The position numbers and the translations under genes were made by a program. A stretch of DNA of 64,000 nt, taken from an uncultured Sutterella sp. Lineage in GTDB: Bacteria; Pseudomonadota; Gammaproteobacteria; Burkholderiales; Burkholderiaceae_F. The notes under the pieces were generated by a model. The model worked only from the letters and a program-made list of their open reading frames with translations, did no database searches and was not told the DNA's origin. Position 1 is the first letter of the stretch. Each line of letters opens with the position of its first letter. The stretch spans positions 25,118 through 89,117 of the forward strand of contig CAJKSP010000003.1 in NCBI GenBank assembly GCA_905202595.1, in the 5' to 3' direction. Below are positions 23,615 through 33,207 of the stretch, piece after piece.

Positions 23615-25798
23615 ATGAAGAGAGGAGCATTCTCCGCAGCGGCACCGGCCGATGATGCGGTGCAGCCTGCGCAGGCGCAGACCAGCCGTTCAAGCGAACC
23701 CAGAAAGGACCGAAAGGCGGACGGCATCGAGAAGGCGCCGATAACGGAAAAGCCTCAAAAGACGGAGAAGGCCGTCAAGGCGGCGAAAGGCGCTCAAGCC
23801 GCTCAGAAGGCCGAGCAGGAAGCGAAGGCGCCGCCCGTGCGGCTGCGCCGGCGCCGTCAGCGCACGAGTGCCGTCAATGCGCAGGCGCTCATCCGGGCCC
23901 GGCAGGCTGAGGCTCGAGACGATGCGCAGAGCCGCGAGCTTGCGGCGGACTTCAACGAAGCGTTTCCGCTGCCGACAGCGTCTGATCCGAATGCGCCCCG
24001 CACGGCGCCGGCGCATCTGCCGGACCTCCCCATGATCGAAGCGGCCGAGGCCAAGCTCGCCGCAGAGCGCGACCTGCAGAAGCGGGCGAAGCGCCATGCG
24101 CCGAAGCGGCCGGCTTCTGCCGCCGCGCGGCTGCAGGGGCTTGTGCGCTCAGCTCTTGAAGATGCGGCCGACCATCTGCTCGGCCGCAGCAGTCCTGAGT
24201 TTGCTCTCATTCCGCTCAACCCGCTGCGCGTGATCGTCGCATTCTCCGGCGGTCGGGACTCGACGGCGCTTCTGCATGCAGCGGCGTCGCTGCTGCGCGA
24301 CAAGCAGCAGTCGCTCGTCGAGCAGCTGACGGCTGTCTACATCAATCACGGCCTCAGCCCGCATGCTGATGAATGGGCGGCGCACTGCCGCGCAGAGTGC
24401 GAAAAGCGGCGCGTTCCCTTTGTCGAGATCAAAGTGAAAGTCCGCCCGCAGGGCGACGGCATTGAAGCGGCGGCGCGCGATGCACGCTACAAGGCGCTTG
24501 CAGCCTACGCCAAGGGGCAGGGCTTCGACATTGTCATGACGGCGCATCACGAGGACGACCGCCTCGAAACCTTTCTCATCCAATGGATGCGGGGAGCGGG
24601 ACCGGAAGGGCTGGCCGCTTTTCCCAAGTCGCGCGAGCTCGCGGCGCCGGCGGCCGTTGAAGCGGACGAGCGGCGCATCGCGCTCATGGCCGCTGCGCAG
24701 GGCGAGGGCCGCTCGAGCGAAGCGCCCGTGCTTCTCGTGCGGCCTTGGATGTCGGTGCTTCGCCGCGATATCGAGCGCTATGCGAAGCAGAAGCGCCTGT
24801 CTTGGATTGAGGATGAGTCAAATGACGATCCGAGGTTTCTCAGAAACCGCATCCGCCACGAGGTGCTCCCGCTTCTTGACGAGATCCGTCCGGGCTTTCG
24901 CACTGCCGCGGCGCGAAGCATCGGCCTCGTCGCCGAAGCGGCCGACGTGCTCCGCTCGGTCGCCAAGAGCGACCTCGAGGCGTGCCGCTCGACGGAAAAT
25001 CCCCGGGCGCTCTCGATTTTCAAGCTCCTGCAGCTGATTCCTGCCCGGCAGGCCTGGTGCCTGCGCGCTTGGATGAGCGAGGAGGGGATGGCGTTTCCGA
25101 GCAAGGCGCGCATCGATGATGCGCTGCGTCAGGTGCGGGAAACGCACTCCGACACGAGTCTGTCCATCCGCGTCTACGGCAAGGAAATCCGCCGCTGGGG
25201 CGCGGATCTCGTGGTGCTCGATGCGCCGAAGAAGCGCGCCTCGGACGACCGGGGCGGACCGATCCCCTGGACATGGGGGAGCGAGCTGCCGGAGCGCATT
25301 CCGCTGCCGGATTGGCAGGGCTCGATCGAGGTGCGCCGCTGCCGCGACGATGAGCCGGGCATCGCGCTTGCGCGGCTCTCAGATCCGAATGCGCTCCTTG
25401 AAGCGCGCTCCCGCGCAGGCATCGCCCGCTTCAAGCTTTGGACGCTGCGTCCCGCCAAGCCTCTGAAGGACCTCTATGCGCTTGCCGGCATTCCGGCCTT
25501 TGAGCGCTCGGAGCTTCCGATTCTTCTCCTGAACGGCGAGCCGGTCTTTGCGGCGGGCCTCGGCATGGACGTGCGCGCGCTCGATGCGCCTGAAGCCGCC
25601 GCTGAGCGCGTGCGCTTCGTGTGGCGCCCCGAGGGGACGCTTTGGAATTCAAAGCCCATTCCCAATTTCGGCGATCTTCCCGAGAAGGAGCGGCGGGAGC
25701 GCGAAGCGCGCCTCAAGGCCGCGGCGGCGCTCGAGCGCGAGGCTGAAAAGGCGCGCCGCTCCGAACGCAGCCGCAAAAGCCGCCGCTCAAGCGTCTGA
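23615..25798 (+). CDS. tilS: tRNA(Ile)-lysidine synthase with long N-terminal extension
   Basis: Essential tRNA-modifying enzyme that ligates lysine to C34 of tRNA-Ile(CAU) so that it reads AUA. The ATP-pyrophosphatase loop SGGRDS is at residues 211-216, followed by the family block YINHGLSPHADEW and TAHHEDDRLETFLIQ. The C-terminal substrate-recognition domain includes FKLWTLRPAKPLKDLY. At 727 residues it is far longer than the usual 430 or so: about 190 residues of Ala/Lys/Arg/Glu-rich, apparently disordered sequence precede the catalytic domain and a basic tail ends it. The start at 23615 has no clear Shine-Dalgarno, so part of the extension may not be translated. A UPF1-like helicase gene begins 11 bases after the stop. 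Confidence 0.88.
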   Translation: MKRGAFSAAAPADDAVQPAQAQTSRSSEPRKDRKADGIEKAPITEKPQKTEKAVKAAKGAQAAQKAEQEAKAPPVRLRRRRQRTSAVNAQALIRARQAEARDDAQSRELAADFNEAFPLPTASDPNAPRTAPAHLPDLPMIEAAEAKLAAERDLQKRAKRHAPKRPASAAARLQGLVRSALEDAADHLLGRSSPEFALIPLNPLRVIVAFSGGRDSTALLHAAASLLRDKQQSLVEQLTAVYINHGLSPHADEWAAHCRAECEKRRVPFVEIKVKVRPQGDGIEAAARDARYKALAAYAKGQGFDIVMTAHHEDDRLETFLIQWMRGAGPEGLAAFPKSRELAAPAAVEADERRIALMAAAQGEGRSSEAPVLLVRPWMSVLRRDIERYAKQKRLSWIEDESNDDPRFLRNRIRHEVLPLLDEIRPGFRTAAARSIGLVAEAADVLRSVAKSDLEACRSTENPRALSIFKLLQLIPARQAWCLRAWMSEEGMAFPSKARIDDALRQVRETHSDTSLSIRVYGKEIRRWGADLVVLDAPKKRASDDRGGPIPWTWGSELPERIPLPDWQGSIEVRRCRDDEPGIALARLSDPNALLEARSRAGIARFKLWTLRPAKPLKDLYALAGIPAFERSELPILLLNGEPVFAAGLGMDVRALDAPEAAAERVRFVWRPEGTLWNSKPIPNFGDLPEKERREREARLKAAAALEREAEKARRSERSRKSRRSSV

Positions 25799-25809
25799 GG
25801 TTCTCCGGC

Positions 25810-28800
25810 ATGGCGCGCCTTCACGAACCGGCTGCGGGCTCGGCAGGGAGAGGCGCCGCGGCTCGGCGCGGACCCCTCTCGCGCGAAGCGGCGCTTGAAG
25901 TGCTTGGCTTTTGGGCCGAGACAGAGCTCTTTGCGCCGGCAGACTATCGGCCGTCGAATTCGGAGTTCGTCGCGCATCACCGCTGGACGGCCGGCCGCAA
26001 GACCCCGTCCGAAGCCAAGGCAATAGAGAGCTGGCGCGCAGCGCTCTGGCAGGGGCCGCGCCGCTTTGCGGCCGAAGAGCTCCGCGCTGCGCCGGGAGAA
26101 GATCTCCCTCATGTGCTGCCCTTCTTCACGGTCTATGTCGGGATTCTTCCCAAAGCGCGGCTTTTCGCCGCTGCGCTTCAGGCGCTCGATGCGGCGGGCG
26201 GCATTCACGACATCCGGGAGAGCCCGCTATCCCGCGAACGCATCTTTTCGCCGGACTTCATGCCGCAGCCCGGGAGCTCGGGGCTGCGTGGCGACTGCTG
26301 CCTCGCGGTCTTCGAGCTGACGCCGTGGGGCACGCTCGTCGACGGCTCCTTTTCGGCTGCGCCGATGACGGGAGCGCTTCATGCGATGGCCGTTGCTGAA
26401 CGGCAGCTCGAGAAGCTCGTGCGGGACGGGGCGGACTTTGAGGCCGTCAAGCCGCTTTTGAACGGGCGAAGCTTTACTGCGGCACAGGCGCTCGGCCTCA
26501 CGCAGAAGCTGGAGGCGTCCTTCTGGCAGCACGCCGCGCAAGCGCTTCGCTGGGAGCCGGCGGATGATCCGAAGCATCGGCTGATGATGCGGGAGCGCAT
26601 CGGAACCGAGCTTGTCCTCTCCGATCCGCACGGCGGATCGCTTCCTGTCGATGCGGCCTTTATTGAGCACATCACGGCGCGCGTCGCCCGCTACGCGGAC
26701 ATTCCGGGCGAGCTCGCCTCAGCGGTGCGCGTGAGCCTGCATCGTCCCGACTACGAGCCGAGAACAGAAGACATTCCCGGGCTCGGCAGCTTCTATTTGG
26801 AAGAGCTTCTGGCCGTGCAGGCCTCGCTGCAGCAGGCGGGCGCAGCGTCCTGCGCTGCGCCGGCCGCTGAGGCGCTGCTCGGCGCGGGGGACGGCGCTTC
26901 TGATGCTGAAGCAGCGAGGCCTGATGACGGCTGGGCGGCGCCGGCAGAGCCCTCTGCGGATGCCGCTGCCGGCGCGTCAGGACCGACGCCGCCTCTGGCG
27001 AAGCCGATCGGCGCGCCGTTGGCGCAGCTCTTGCGGCACGGCCTCGACGAGACGCTGCCCCGCGTCGATCTGCTCCGGCAGCCGGCGGCGCTTGCCAAGC
27101 TTTTGGATCCGGCGAAGCTGCCTTCGGGGCGCTGGCCGAGCAGCGCTTCTCACCATCTCTACGCGGCGCAGCAGGCAGCCGTTGCCGCCATTCTGCAGGC
27201 TGGCGCCGGCGGCTTCGGTCCGCTCATTTCCGTCAATGGCCCGCCGGGCACGGGCAAGAGCTGGCTATTAAGAGACGTCGTGGCAGAAATCGTCGTGCGC
27301 CGCGCGGCCAAAATCGCAGCAAAGCCTGCTTCAGCCGCAGTCTGGGAGCCGGATGCCAAGACAGCCTTTGATGTCGGCACGAACCAATCTTTCGAATTTG
27401 TGCCGATTGCGGCCGACATTGCGGCCGAAGGCTTCATCGTCGTTGCGTCGAACAACAATGCGGCAATTGAAAACATCACGGACGAGCTGCCGCGCAGCTT
27501 TTCGCTCGAGCTCGATCCGGGCGAAAGCCGCTTCAGCTACTGGCGCGAGAGTGCGCTGGAGCTTGCGCGCCGGCAGCGCCGGCGCCGCGGCGCTTCCCGC
27601 GCAGAAGATGAGCGGGACGCCGTTGCGAGACGCGATCTGTCGGATGTCTGGGGACTGGTCTCTGCGACATTCGGGCGGCTCTCCAACCGGGTGCGCTTTG
27701 CTGATGCTGTGCTTACGCCAGCGAAGCGGGGCGAGGACCGCTCGATTCTGCGGCAGATCGACGATGCCGTGAGCGCGGCGAAGAAGAAGGGCGAGCTCCC
27801 GGAAGAGCGCTGGCTGCGGGCGCGCGAGCGCTTCCTTGCGCTCTCGAGAGAAGTCGAGGCACGCCGCGAGCGCATGTCCGCGCTGCTGGCGCAGTCGGCC
27901 TTTTCGCCTTCGCTTTTTTCGACGCCGCTCGCGCAGGCGCCCGGCCAGCACAAGACTTCGCTCTGGGTGGATGAAGCGTTTGAGCGGCTTCGCTCGAAGC
28001 TCTTTCTCTCGGCGCTCGAGCTGCATGCGGCCACTGTCGCCGCGCAGGCAGACTTCTTCAAGAAAGGTCTTCGCGCGGCGGGCGCCTTTCTGCGGCGCTC
28101 AGCGCCGCGCTTCCGAAGCGGCCGCGCGATTCAGGTCTACGAGCTCCTCTCCTTCATCGTCCCCGTGTGCTCGACGACGCTCGCGAGCGCGCCGCGGATG
28201 TTTGCCCAGACCGCTTCGGGCGAGATTCCGTGGCTCTTCATCGACGAGGCCTCGCAGGCGACGCCCATGTCGGCGGCAGGCCTTCTCTCCCGCGCCAAGC
28301 GGGCCATCGTGCTGGGCGATCCGCGTCAGCTCATGCCCGTCGTGACGCTGCCGCAGCGGCTCTGCGAGTACCTGCGCAGACGCTGGCCGCTCGTTGACGA
28401 AGGGTGGTCGCCGCATGCATCCTCGCTGCAGACGCTCGCGGACGGCGCCATGACGGCGGGCGCCGCGATTCGGGACGCCGTCACCGGACGGGACGTCTGG
28501 ACCGGCCTGCCGCTGCGAACGCACCGCCGTTGCGGCAGCCCCATGTTCGAGATCGCCAATGCCGTCTCCTATGCGGGACAGATGGTGCAGATGACGCCTC
28601 GCCGCGACGACGGCCGCCCGGCGCTTTCGGCCTGGAAGGACATCGCCGGGCATTCATGGCATCCGATAGATTCCCAGGGACGGCACCATGCGGCCGATCC
28701 CAAAATCGTCTGGGAGGAGATGGCGTATCTGCGGCATGCCATCGAGGCCCTGCAGCGCTCGCGCGCCTGCTGGGGCGCATCGGTTTTTGTCGTAAGCCCC

Positions 28801-29433
28801 TTCCGGTCGGTTGCAAACCTCGCCGCCCGGATCATTCGCGAGGTCAAGCCCGTGCGGCTTTCGATCCGCGCCGATACCGTTCACGCGTTCCAGGGGCAGG
28901 AAGCCGACATTGTGCTGCTGGTTCTCGGCTCTGCGCCGGGCAAAGCCGGGCGGCTGCAGCGGCGCTGGGCGGCCGATCCGGCCAATCTCGTCAATGTGGC
29001 GGTGACGCGCGCGCGGCGCGATCTGATCGTCATCGGCAATCGCAGCGAGTGGACGGCGGAGGCTTCCTTCCGGATCATGGCCGAACATCTGCCCGCGGAG
29101 CGCGTCGAAGTCCCCCAGAGCTGGCCGGTCCTGCGCGGCTGGACGCAGGCAGAGCCGCCGGCGGGCTCGTCGACGAGCGCTTCCGAGCCGGCGGACGCAG
29201 AGCAGGATGCGCCGATCTTCGGAGAGGCGCGGCCTCCGCTGCCTGAAGCGCGCCTTTCATCCGGCGACTTCGATACTGCGGCGCTGGAGTCGCTTTTCCC
29301 GCTGGGCGGGGCGGCGGCAGATGCGCCGGAAGAGGCTGCAGAAGAGGGCGGCGCCGATGAAGCGGACGGCGGACCTGACGATGCGGCAGGCGGATCGGAT
29401 CCCGTTTGGCCTTGGCCTGTCGGTTCAGCCTAG
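25810..29433 (+). CDS. UPF1-like superfamily 1 DNA/RNA helicase
   Basis: A 1207-residue ATP-dependent helicase. The N-terminal ~450 residues match nothing I recognise. Then come the SF1 motifs: Walker A GPPGTGKS (about 477-484), Walker B with DEASQA (about 810), LGDPRQLMPV just after, an Arg-containing LRTHRRCG (about 900), HAFQGQEADIVLL (about 1024) and NVAVTRARRDLIVIGN (about 1062). These define the UPF1/DNA2-like branch. The last ~120 residues are acidic and low in complexity. A long insertion between Walker A and B (about 540-740) is rich in charged helices. It starts 11 bases after tilS and is presumably cotranscribed. Possible roles are RNA or DNA unwinding in repair, tRNA or mRNA quality control, or defence; none is shown. 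Confidence 0.82.
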   Translation: MARLHEPAAGSAGRGAAARRGPLSREAALEVLGFWAETELFAPADYRPSNSEFVAHHRWTAGRKTPSEAKAIESWRAALWQGPRRFAAEELRAAPGEDLPHVLPFFTVYVGILPKARLFAAALQALDAAGGIHDIRESPLSRERIFSPDFMPQPGSSGLRGDCCLAVFELTPWGTLVDGSFSAAPMTGALHAMAVAERQLEKLVRDGADFEAVKPLLNGRSFTAAQALGLTQKLEASFWQHAAQALRWEPADDPKHRLMMRERIGTELVLSDPHGGSLPVDAAFIEHITARVARYADIPGELASAVRVSLHRPDYEPRTEDIPGLGSFYLEELLAVQASLQQAGAASCAAPAAEALLGAGDGASDAEAARPDDGWAAPAEPSADAAAGASGPTPPLAKPIGAPLAQLLRHGLDETLPRVDLLRQPAALAKLLDPAKLPSGRWPSSASHHLYAAQQAAVAAILQAGAGGFGPLISVNGPPGTGKSWLLRDVVAEIVVRRAAKIAAKPASAAVWEPDAKTAFDVGTNQSFEFVPIAADIAAEGFIVVASNNNAAIENITDELPRSFSLELDPGESRFSYWRESALELARRQRRRRGASRAEDERDAVARRDLSDVWGLVSATFGRLSNRVRFADAVLTPAKRGEDRSILRQIDDAVSAAKKKGELPEERWLRARERFLALSREVEARRERMSALLAQSAFSPSLFSTPLAQAPGQHKTSLWVDEAFERLRSKLFLSALELHAATVAAQADFFKKGLRAAGAFLRRSAPRFRSGRAIQVYELLSFIVPVCSTTLASAPRMFAQTASGEIPWLFIDEASQATPMSAAGLLSRAKRAIVLGDPRQLMPVVTLPQRLCEYLRRRWPLVDEGWSPHASSLQTLADGAMTAGAAIRDAVTGRDVWTGLPLRTHRRCGSPMFEIANAVSYAGQMVQMTPRRDDGRPALSAWKDIAGHSWHPIDSQGRHHAADPKIVWEEMAYLRHAIEALQRSRACWGASVFVVSPFRSVANLAARIIREVKPVRLSIRADTVHAFQGQEADIVLLVLGSAPGKAGRLQRRWAADPANLVNVAVTRARRDLIVIGNRSEWTAEASFRIMAEHLPAERVEVPQSWPVLRGWTQAEPPAGSSTSASEPADAEQDAPIFGEARPPLPEARLSSGDFDTAALESLFPLGGAAADAPEEAAEEGGADEADGGPDDAAGGSDPVWPWPVGSA

Positions 29434-29486
29434 ACGTTGCGCCTGAGGATGGCTCTCAAAGCTTGCCTAAAAAAAACAGGCAAAGA

Positions 29487-29528
29487 AAAGCCCGCGCATG
29501 AGCGACCAAGCAGCATTGCGCGGGCTTC
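29487..29528 (-). terminator. Intrinsic terminator, mainly for the minus strand
   Basis: AAGCCCGCGCA (29488-29498) pairs with TGCGCGGGCTT (29517-29527). On the minus strand the stem is followed by TTTCTTTG, serving the small membrane protein; it may also stop the helicase transcript. Confidence 0.72.
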
Positions 29529-29578
29529 GGCGGACAGCTTCCTTGCAAAAGACGGGAAGCGCCGAGTTGTCTTCGGCC

Positions 29579-29779
29579 TCAGCCGAAGATCTTCATGTAA
29601 AGCCAAGCAGGGACCCCAAAGATCACAAGCCAGACGATGATCATGGCAGCGAGCTGCCAGACGTGGCTCTTCGAAATAGCCAGCACCACGGGTCCGATGC
29701 TGTCCCAGACCTTGAAGAGGAGGATGAGGGAAGCAATTGCCCAAATGACGGCTAGAACGAAGGAAATGAACGTAAACAT
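29579..29779 (-). CDS. 66-residue two-pass membrane protein
   Basis: A small protein with two hydrophobic segments (about residues 3-23 and 43-62), the first starting FTFISFVLAVIWAIASLI and the second containing LAAMIIVWLVIFGVPAWLY. No known family was recognised. A terminator downstream on its own strand and isolation from other frames support it as a gene. The ribosome site is weak. Convergent with the large helicase; function unknown. Confidence 0.6.
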   Translation of the reverse strand: MFTFISFVLAVIWAIASLILLFKVWDSIGPVVLAISKSHVWQLAAMIIVWLVIFGVPAWLYMKIFG

Positions 29780-29974
29780 CGCTGAAACCTGTGCCCGAAA
29801 GGAGCGGGAGGACGGCGGTTCAGCCGCTCCTCCTGCATCGTTAAGAAAAAGCGTAGTCCCGGCCCCTTAAAAAGATCTTACGACGCCGATAGACGCCATA
29901 ATTCTCTTCAGGCCGGAAGGCCGGCCGGCAGCCGAGAGGCGGCTGCCGTGCATGAAGGACTGGGAGCTTTCAAG

Positions 29975-30667
29975 ATGCCGCGCTTTGACTTGATTCTGCC
30001 CGAAGGGCGCCTCATTCTTCGCAACCCGGAAACGGGCGAAATGCTTTCGCTTTCTGCAGAGAACGGTCCGGTGACGCTGGGGAGCGTCGAGCTCGCATTC
30101 GGTCCAGCCGCCGGGAGCGGCGCTTCAGCGACGCAGGCGTTCGGCGGGGCGCTTCGCGAAGCGCCGACGGCGGAGACTGCGCCGGCTTCGTCCGCCGAGA
30201 GCGGCGCATCACCGGATGCCGCGCCGCTGCCGGCTTCGTCTGATCCCAACATGCCGCTTGCGCTCGATCCGCTGGAATTTGAGCGCCGGCTTGCCGAGCG
30301 GGAGGGCTTTGTTCCTGCCGGGCCGGAAGCCGTCGATCCGGCGGCGCTCGAGCGCTCGGCGCCTGATGCTGCCGAATCGGCTGGGACCGCGCCCAAGAAG
30401 GAGGAGGACGAGCTTCCCAAGGGGCGCGTTTTTGAAGCGCCCTTTGATGCGCTCACGGCTGAAGATTTCGAGCGCACGCTTGAAGCCATCTCGCACGATC
30501 GCGACAACCTTTCGCGCGAGCTGGAATTCCTGGATGAGATCGAGGGCGACCCGCAGGACATTGCCGATCTGCGCAAGGCCGATCAGGCGCTCGAGCGCGC
30601 TTATGCGCTCGCGGTCAAGCGCTTTGAAGCCTGGAAGGCCAACGAAAAGCGCCGCGACGAGGCGTAG
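29975..30667 (+). CDS. Uncharacterised protein with C-terminal coiled coil
   Basis: A 230-residue protein with no recognised domain. The N-terminus (about 1-40) looks like β-strands around LILPEGRLILRNPETGE; residues 45-140 are low-complexity Ala/Ser/Pro/Glu; and the last 75 residues (AEDFERTLEAISHDRDNLS onward) form a charged helix with heptad spacing, likely coiled coil. The ATG at 29975 has TGGGAG 8 bases upstream; a GTG at 29948 would add nine residues. Single-gene unit ahead of a double hairpin. Function unknown. Confidence 0.6.
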   Translation: MPRFDLILPEGRLILRNPETGEMLSLSAENGPVTLGSVELAFGPAAGSGASATQAFGGALREAPTAETAPASSAESGASPDAAPLPASSDPNMPLALDPLEFERRLAEREGFVPAGPEAVDPAALERSAPDAAESAGTAPKKEEDELPKGRVFEAPFDALTAEDFERTLEAISHDRDNLSRELEFLDEIEGDPQDIADLRKADQALERAYALAVKRFEAWKANEKRRDEA

Positions 30668-30683
30668 CGGCGCTCAAGAAAGC

Positions 30684-30748
30684 ATCGCGCCCGAACGCCG
30701 CAGACTGCATTCGGGCGCGACAAGCCGCACATGCCGCGGCATTTTTTA
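30684..30748. terminator. Double hairpin between convergent genes
   Basis: CGCGCCCGAA pairs with TTCGGGCGCG (about 30686-30719), and a short ATGCCGCGGCAT hairpin is followed by TTTTTT (30731-30747). The second one fits a plus-strand terminator. Confidence 0.65.
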
Positions 30749-30757
30749 AGGCTCCAG

Positions 30758-31723
30758 TCACTCGAGCGCCGTGAGAATCATCATCCACACCGGGAGCGAC
30801 ACCACCGAAAGGAGCGTCGTCGAAGCGACGGCCATGGTCGAGAACTTTACGTCCGCATGGTGGAAGCGTGCGAGGACGGCGATCTGCGTGATGCAGGGCA
30901 GCGCCGCCTGAATGACGTAGACCTTCGCAAAGAGGGGCGAGAGCGGCAGCACGGCCGTGAAGGCGAGGCACACGGTCGGGCAGATCACAAAGCGGCCGAG
31001 AAGCACGAGCGCCAAGTCCTTCGTGATTCGAATGTTTCGAATCCCGATGTTGTAGATCATGATGCCGATGAAGATGAGTGCGAGGGGCGAGGTGATGCCG
31101 CCCATGTAGCGCGCCGCTTCCATGACGGGTTCGGGGAGCCGCATGTCAAGCAGAATGAGGATGATGGCGGCGAGGAAGCCGCAGAGCGGCGGCGAGAATA
31201 CGCGCTTCACCGTGGCAAGCGAGAAGGCCTTCGGCGCCTTCTGCTTCGTCGCGGCAATGCCGTCCATCGCTTCAAGATAGTTGCCCATCGTCCAGAAGAA
31301 CGTGGTGTTGGCGAAGAAGTAGAGCAGCGTCGGAATGATGGCCTCTTCGCCGAAGAGCGCGAGCGAGACCGGCACGCCGATGAACATGTTGTTCGTTGCG
31401 GAAAAGGCCGATGAGAAGACGCCCGAGTGCACGGAGCTAACTTTGAAGACGCGCACGATGATGCGGCTCACGAAGAAGCAGAGCCAGATGGAGGCGAAGG
31501 GCGTGATCATCGAGCCGGCAAGTGCGAGAAGCTCGTCGTGATTGAGCTTCGACATCACGCTTGAAAAGAGGTAGCAGGGCAGCGACAGGAATGTGACGAG
31601 CCGCGCGACGAGCGCCGTAGCGTTCTGGTCGTACCAGCCCTTGTGCGCGGTCCAGTAGCCGGCGCCCGCCAGCAGAATCAGGATGAGAACGCAGTTGATG
31701 GAATGGAGGAAGGCTTCCCACAT
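30758..31723 (-). CDS. AEC-family transporter (auxin efflux carrier type)
   Basis: A 321-residue inner-membrane carrier of the AEC family, which in bacteria includes malonate and malate transporters. About 10 hydrophobic segments; family features include NCVLILILLAGAGYW at the N-terminus, FSATNNMFIGVPVSLALFG in the first half, and ALPCITQIAVLARFHHAD near the end, the place of the conserved second-half motif. The ATG at 31723 (MWEAFLHSIN) was chosen because the longer frame adds a polar, atypical leader; GGAG lies about 10 bases upstream. Probably exports or imports a small organic acid. Substrate not deducible. Confidence 0.83.
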   Translation of the reverse strand: MWEAFLHSINCVLILILLAGAGYWTAHKGWYDQNATALVARLVTFLSLPCYLFSSVMSKLNHDELLALAGSMITPFASIWLCFFVSRIIVRVFKVSSVHSGVFSSAFSATNNMFIGVPVSLALFGEEAIIPTLLYFFANTTFFWTMGNYLEAMDGIAATKQKAPKAFSLATVKRVFSPPLCGFLAAIILILLDMRLPEPVMEAARYMGGITSPLALIFIGIMIYNIGIRNIRITKDLALVLLGRFVICPTVCLAFTAVLPLSPLFAKVYVIQAALPCITQIAVLARFHHADVKFSTMAVASTTLLSVVSLPVWMMILTALE

Positions 31724-31929
31724 GGGCAGAGGCTCCGCCGGCTTCTGTGGCCCGGCTTTGAGAATCAATTGAAGGCTGCGGCCGCTCGGCCGCTCCGGAG
31801 GGTGCGTGGCCGTCTGCGGCATGCAGAGCAATGTGCGATTGTAGGCCTGTCAGCGCTTTGCGCCCAAATCCGGCTCCTCAAGCGAGCGTGAAGCGCAGCT
31901 TGAGGCGCAGGTCCGGAGGGTCAAGCCTG

Positions 31930-33207
31930 TCAGGATTCGGAGCGGCTCTGCGCGCCCGATAGATCGAGCTCGGCGCCGGCTTCGCGCACGGCGGGCGCTG
32001 GCGCGTAGCGGAAGCGCTTCATGACGATCGAGAGGATGACGAGCGCGGCGCCCGAGACGAGGAATATCGCGGGCGTTGCCACTTCCGGCGCGGCCGCTGT
32101 CGTGAGCGGCGCCACCAGGCCGCCGCCTCCGAAGCCGACGGCGCCGAGAATGGCGGCGGCGAGTCCCGAGCGGGTGCGATGACGCGAGAGTGCGAGCGTC
32201 ATGGCGGCGGGCAGCGTCAGGCCGAGTGCGATGAGAAGGAGCACGTAAAGCGGAATCGTGGCCCAGAGGCTCAGCCCGAAGGCAAACGAGAGCGCGACGA
32301 GGGCGGCCGCGCCGAGCATGCCCCAGGCGCCGGCATCCATCGCCGGTCCCGGCTGGAATCGCGAGCTTGCCGTTGCGCCCACCGAGATGCCGATGGCCAT
32401 CAGGCCGAAGAGCAGGCCGTACAGCTCGCTCGGCAGCCCGAAGTGGCCGCGGAAGATGAAGGGCGAGGAGCTGATGTGCGCGAAGAGGATTGCGGAGGCG
32501 AAGATCTGCTGAATGACGATGCCGACGAAGATCGGATCCTTGAAGAGGATGGCGAAGCTCTCGCGAAGCGTTTCGCGCGGCGCGCCTGCGGCGCTGTCCT
32601 GTTCTGCGGTGCGGCGCGCTTTCTTGACGGGATGCGTCTCGGCGAGCACGAAGATCGTCACGATCAGCAGCACGACGCCGATCGCGAAGAGCAGCTCAAA
32701 AATGCCCCGCCAGCCGACGGCGGCGGCGACAAGCGAGCCGAGCAGCGGCGCTGAAATGGGCGCGATGCCCTGTATGGCGCCCATGATGCTCATGAAGCTG
32801 CCGAGCGCCTTGCCGGTGTAGCGGTCTGCGGCGATGGAGCGCGACATGACGATGCCGCCGGAGGCGCCGAGTCCCTCCAGAAAGCGCATGACGAGAAAGA
32901 CTTCAATCGTCTGCGCGGCGAAGGCGCCGAAGGTCGAGGCGGCAAAAAGCGCGAGGCTCCAGGCCAGAGGCTTGCGCCGGCCGGTGCGGTCGGAGAGGGG
33001 GCCGACGAAGAGCTGTCCGGCGGCGAGCCCCCACATCGTGGCCGAGAGCCCGAGCTGCACGAGAGAGGGCGTGGCCTTGAAGTCTGCTGCCTGCTCAGGG
33101 AGCGTCGGCAGATAGAAGTCCGTCACAAAGGGGCCGAAGGCGGCCAGCGACGCGAGAAAGAAAAGAAGGAAGAGGCGGGAGTTTTCCTTGGTTGTTCGAG
33201 CTGACAT
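31930..33207 (-). CDS. Bcr/CflA-type MFS drug efflux pump
   Basis: A 425-residue major facilitator with 12 membrane segments of the Bcr/CflA drug:H+ antiporter subfamily. Characteristic pieces: FVTDFYLPTLPEQAADF in the first helix region, GQLFVGPLSDRTGRRKP (the loop 2-3 motif A), the RFLEGLGASGG motif and GIAPISAPLLGS. It expels drugs or metabolites using the proton gradient. The ATG at 33207 (MSARTTKENS) was chosen because the frame before it is atypical. It sits alone between the AEC gene and a divergent C45 hydrolase gene. Confidence 0.88.
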   Translation of the reverse strand: MSARTTKENSRLFLLFFLASLAAFGPFVTDFYLPTLPEQAADFKATPSLVQLGLSATMWGLAAGQLFVGPLSDRTGRRKPLAWSLALFAASTFGAFAAQTIEVFLVMRFLEGLGASGGIVMSRSIAADRYTGKALGSFMSIMGAIQGIAPISAPLLGSLVAAAVGWRGIFELLFAIGVVLLIVTIFVLAETHPVKKARRTAEQDSAAGAPRETLRESFAILFKDPIFVGIVIQQIFASAILFAHISSSPFIFRGHFGLPSELYGLLFGLMAIGISVGATASSRFQPGPAMDAGAWGMLGAAALVALSFAFGLSLWATIPLYVLLLIALGLTLPAAMTLALSRHRTRSGLAAAILGAVGFGGGGLVAPLTTAAAPEVATPAIFLVSGAALVILSIVMKRFRYAPAPAVREAGAELDLSGAQSRSES

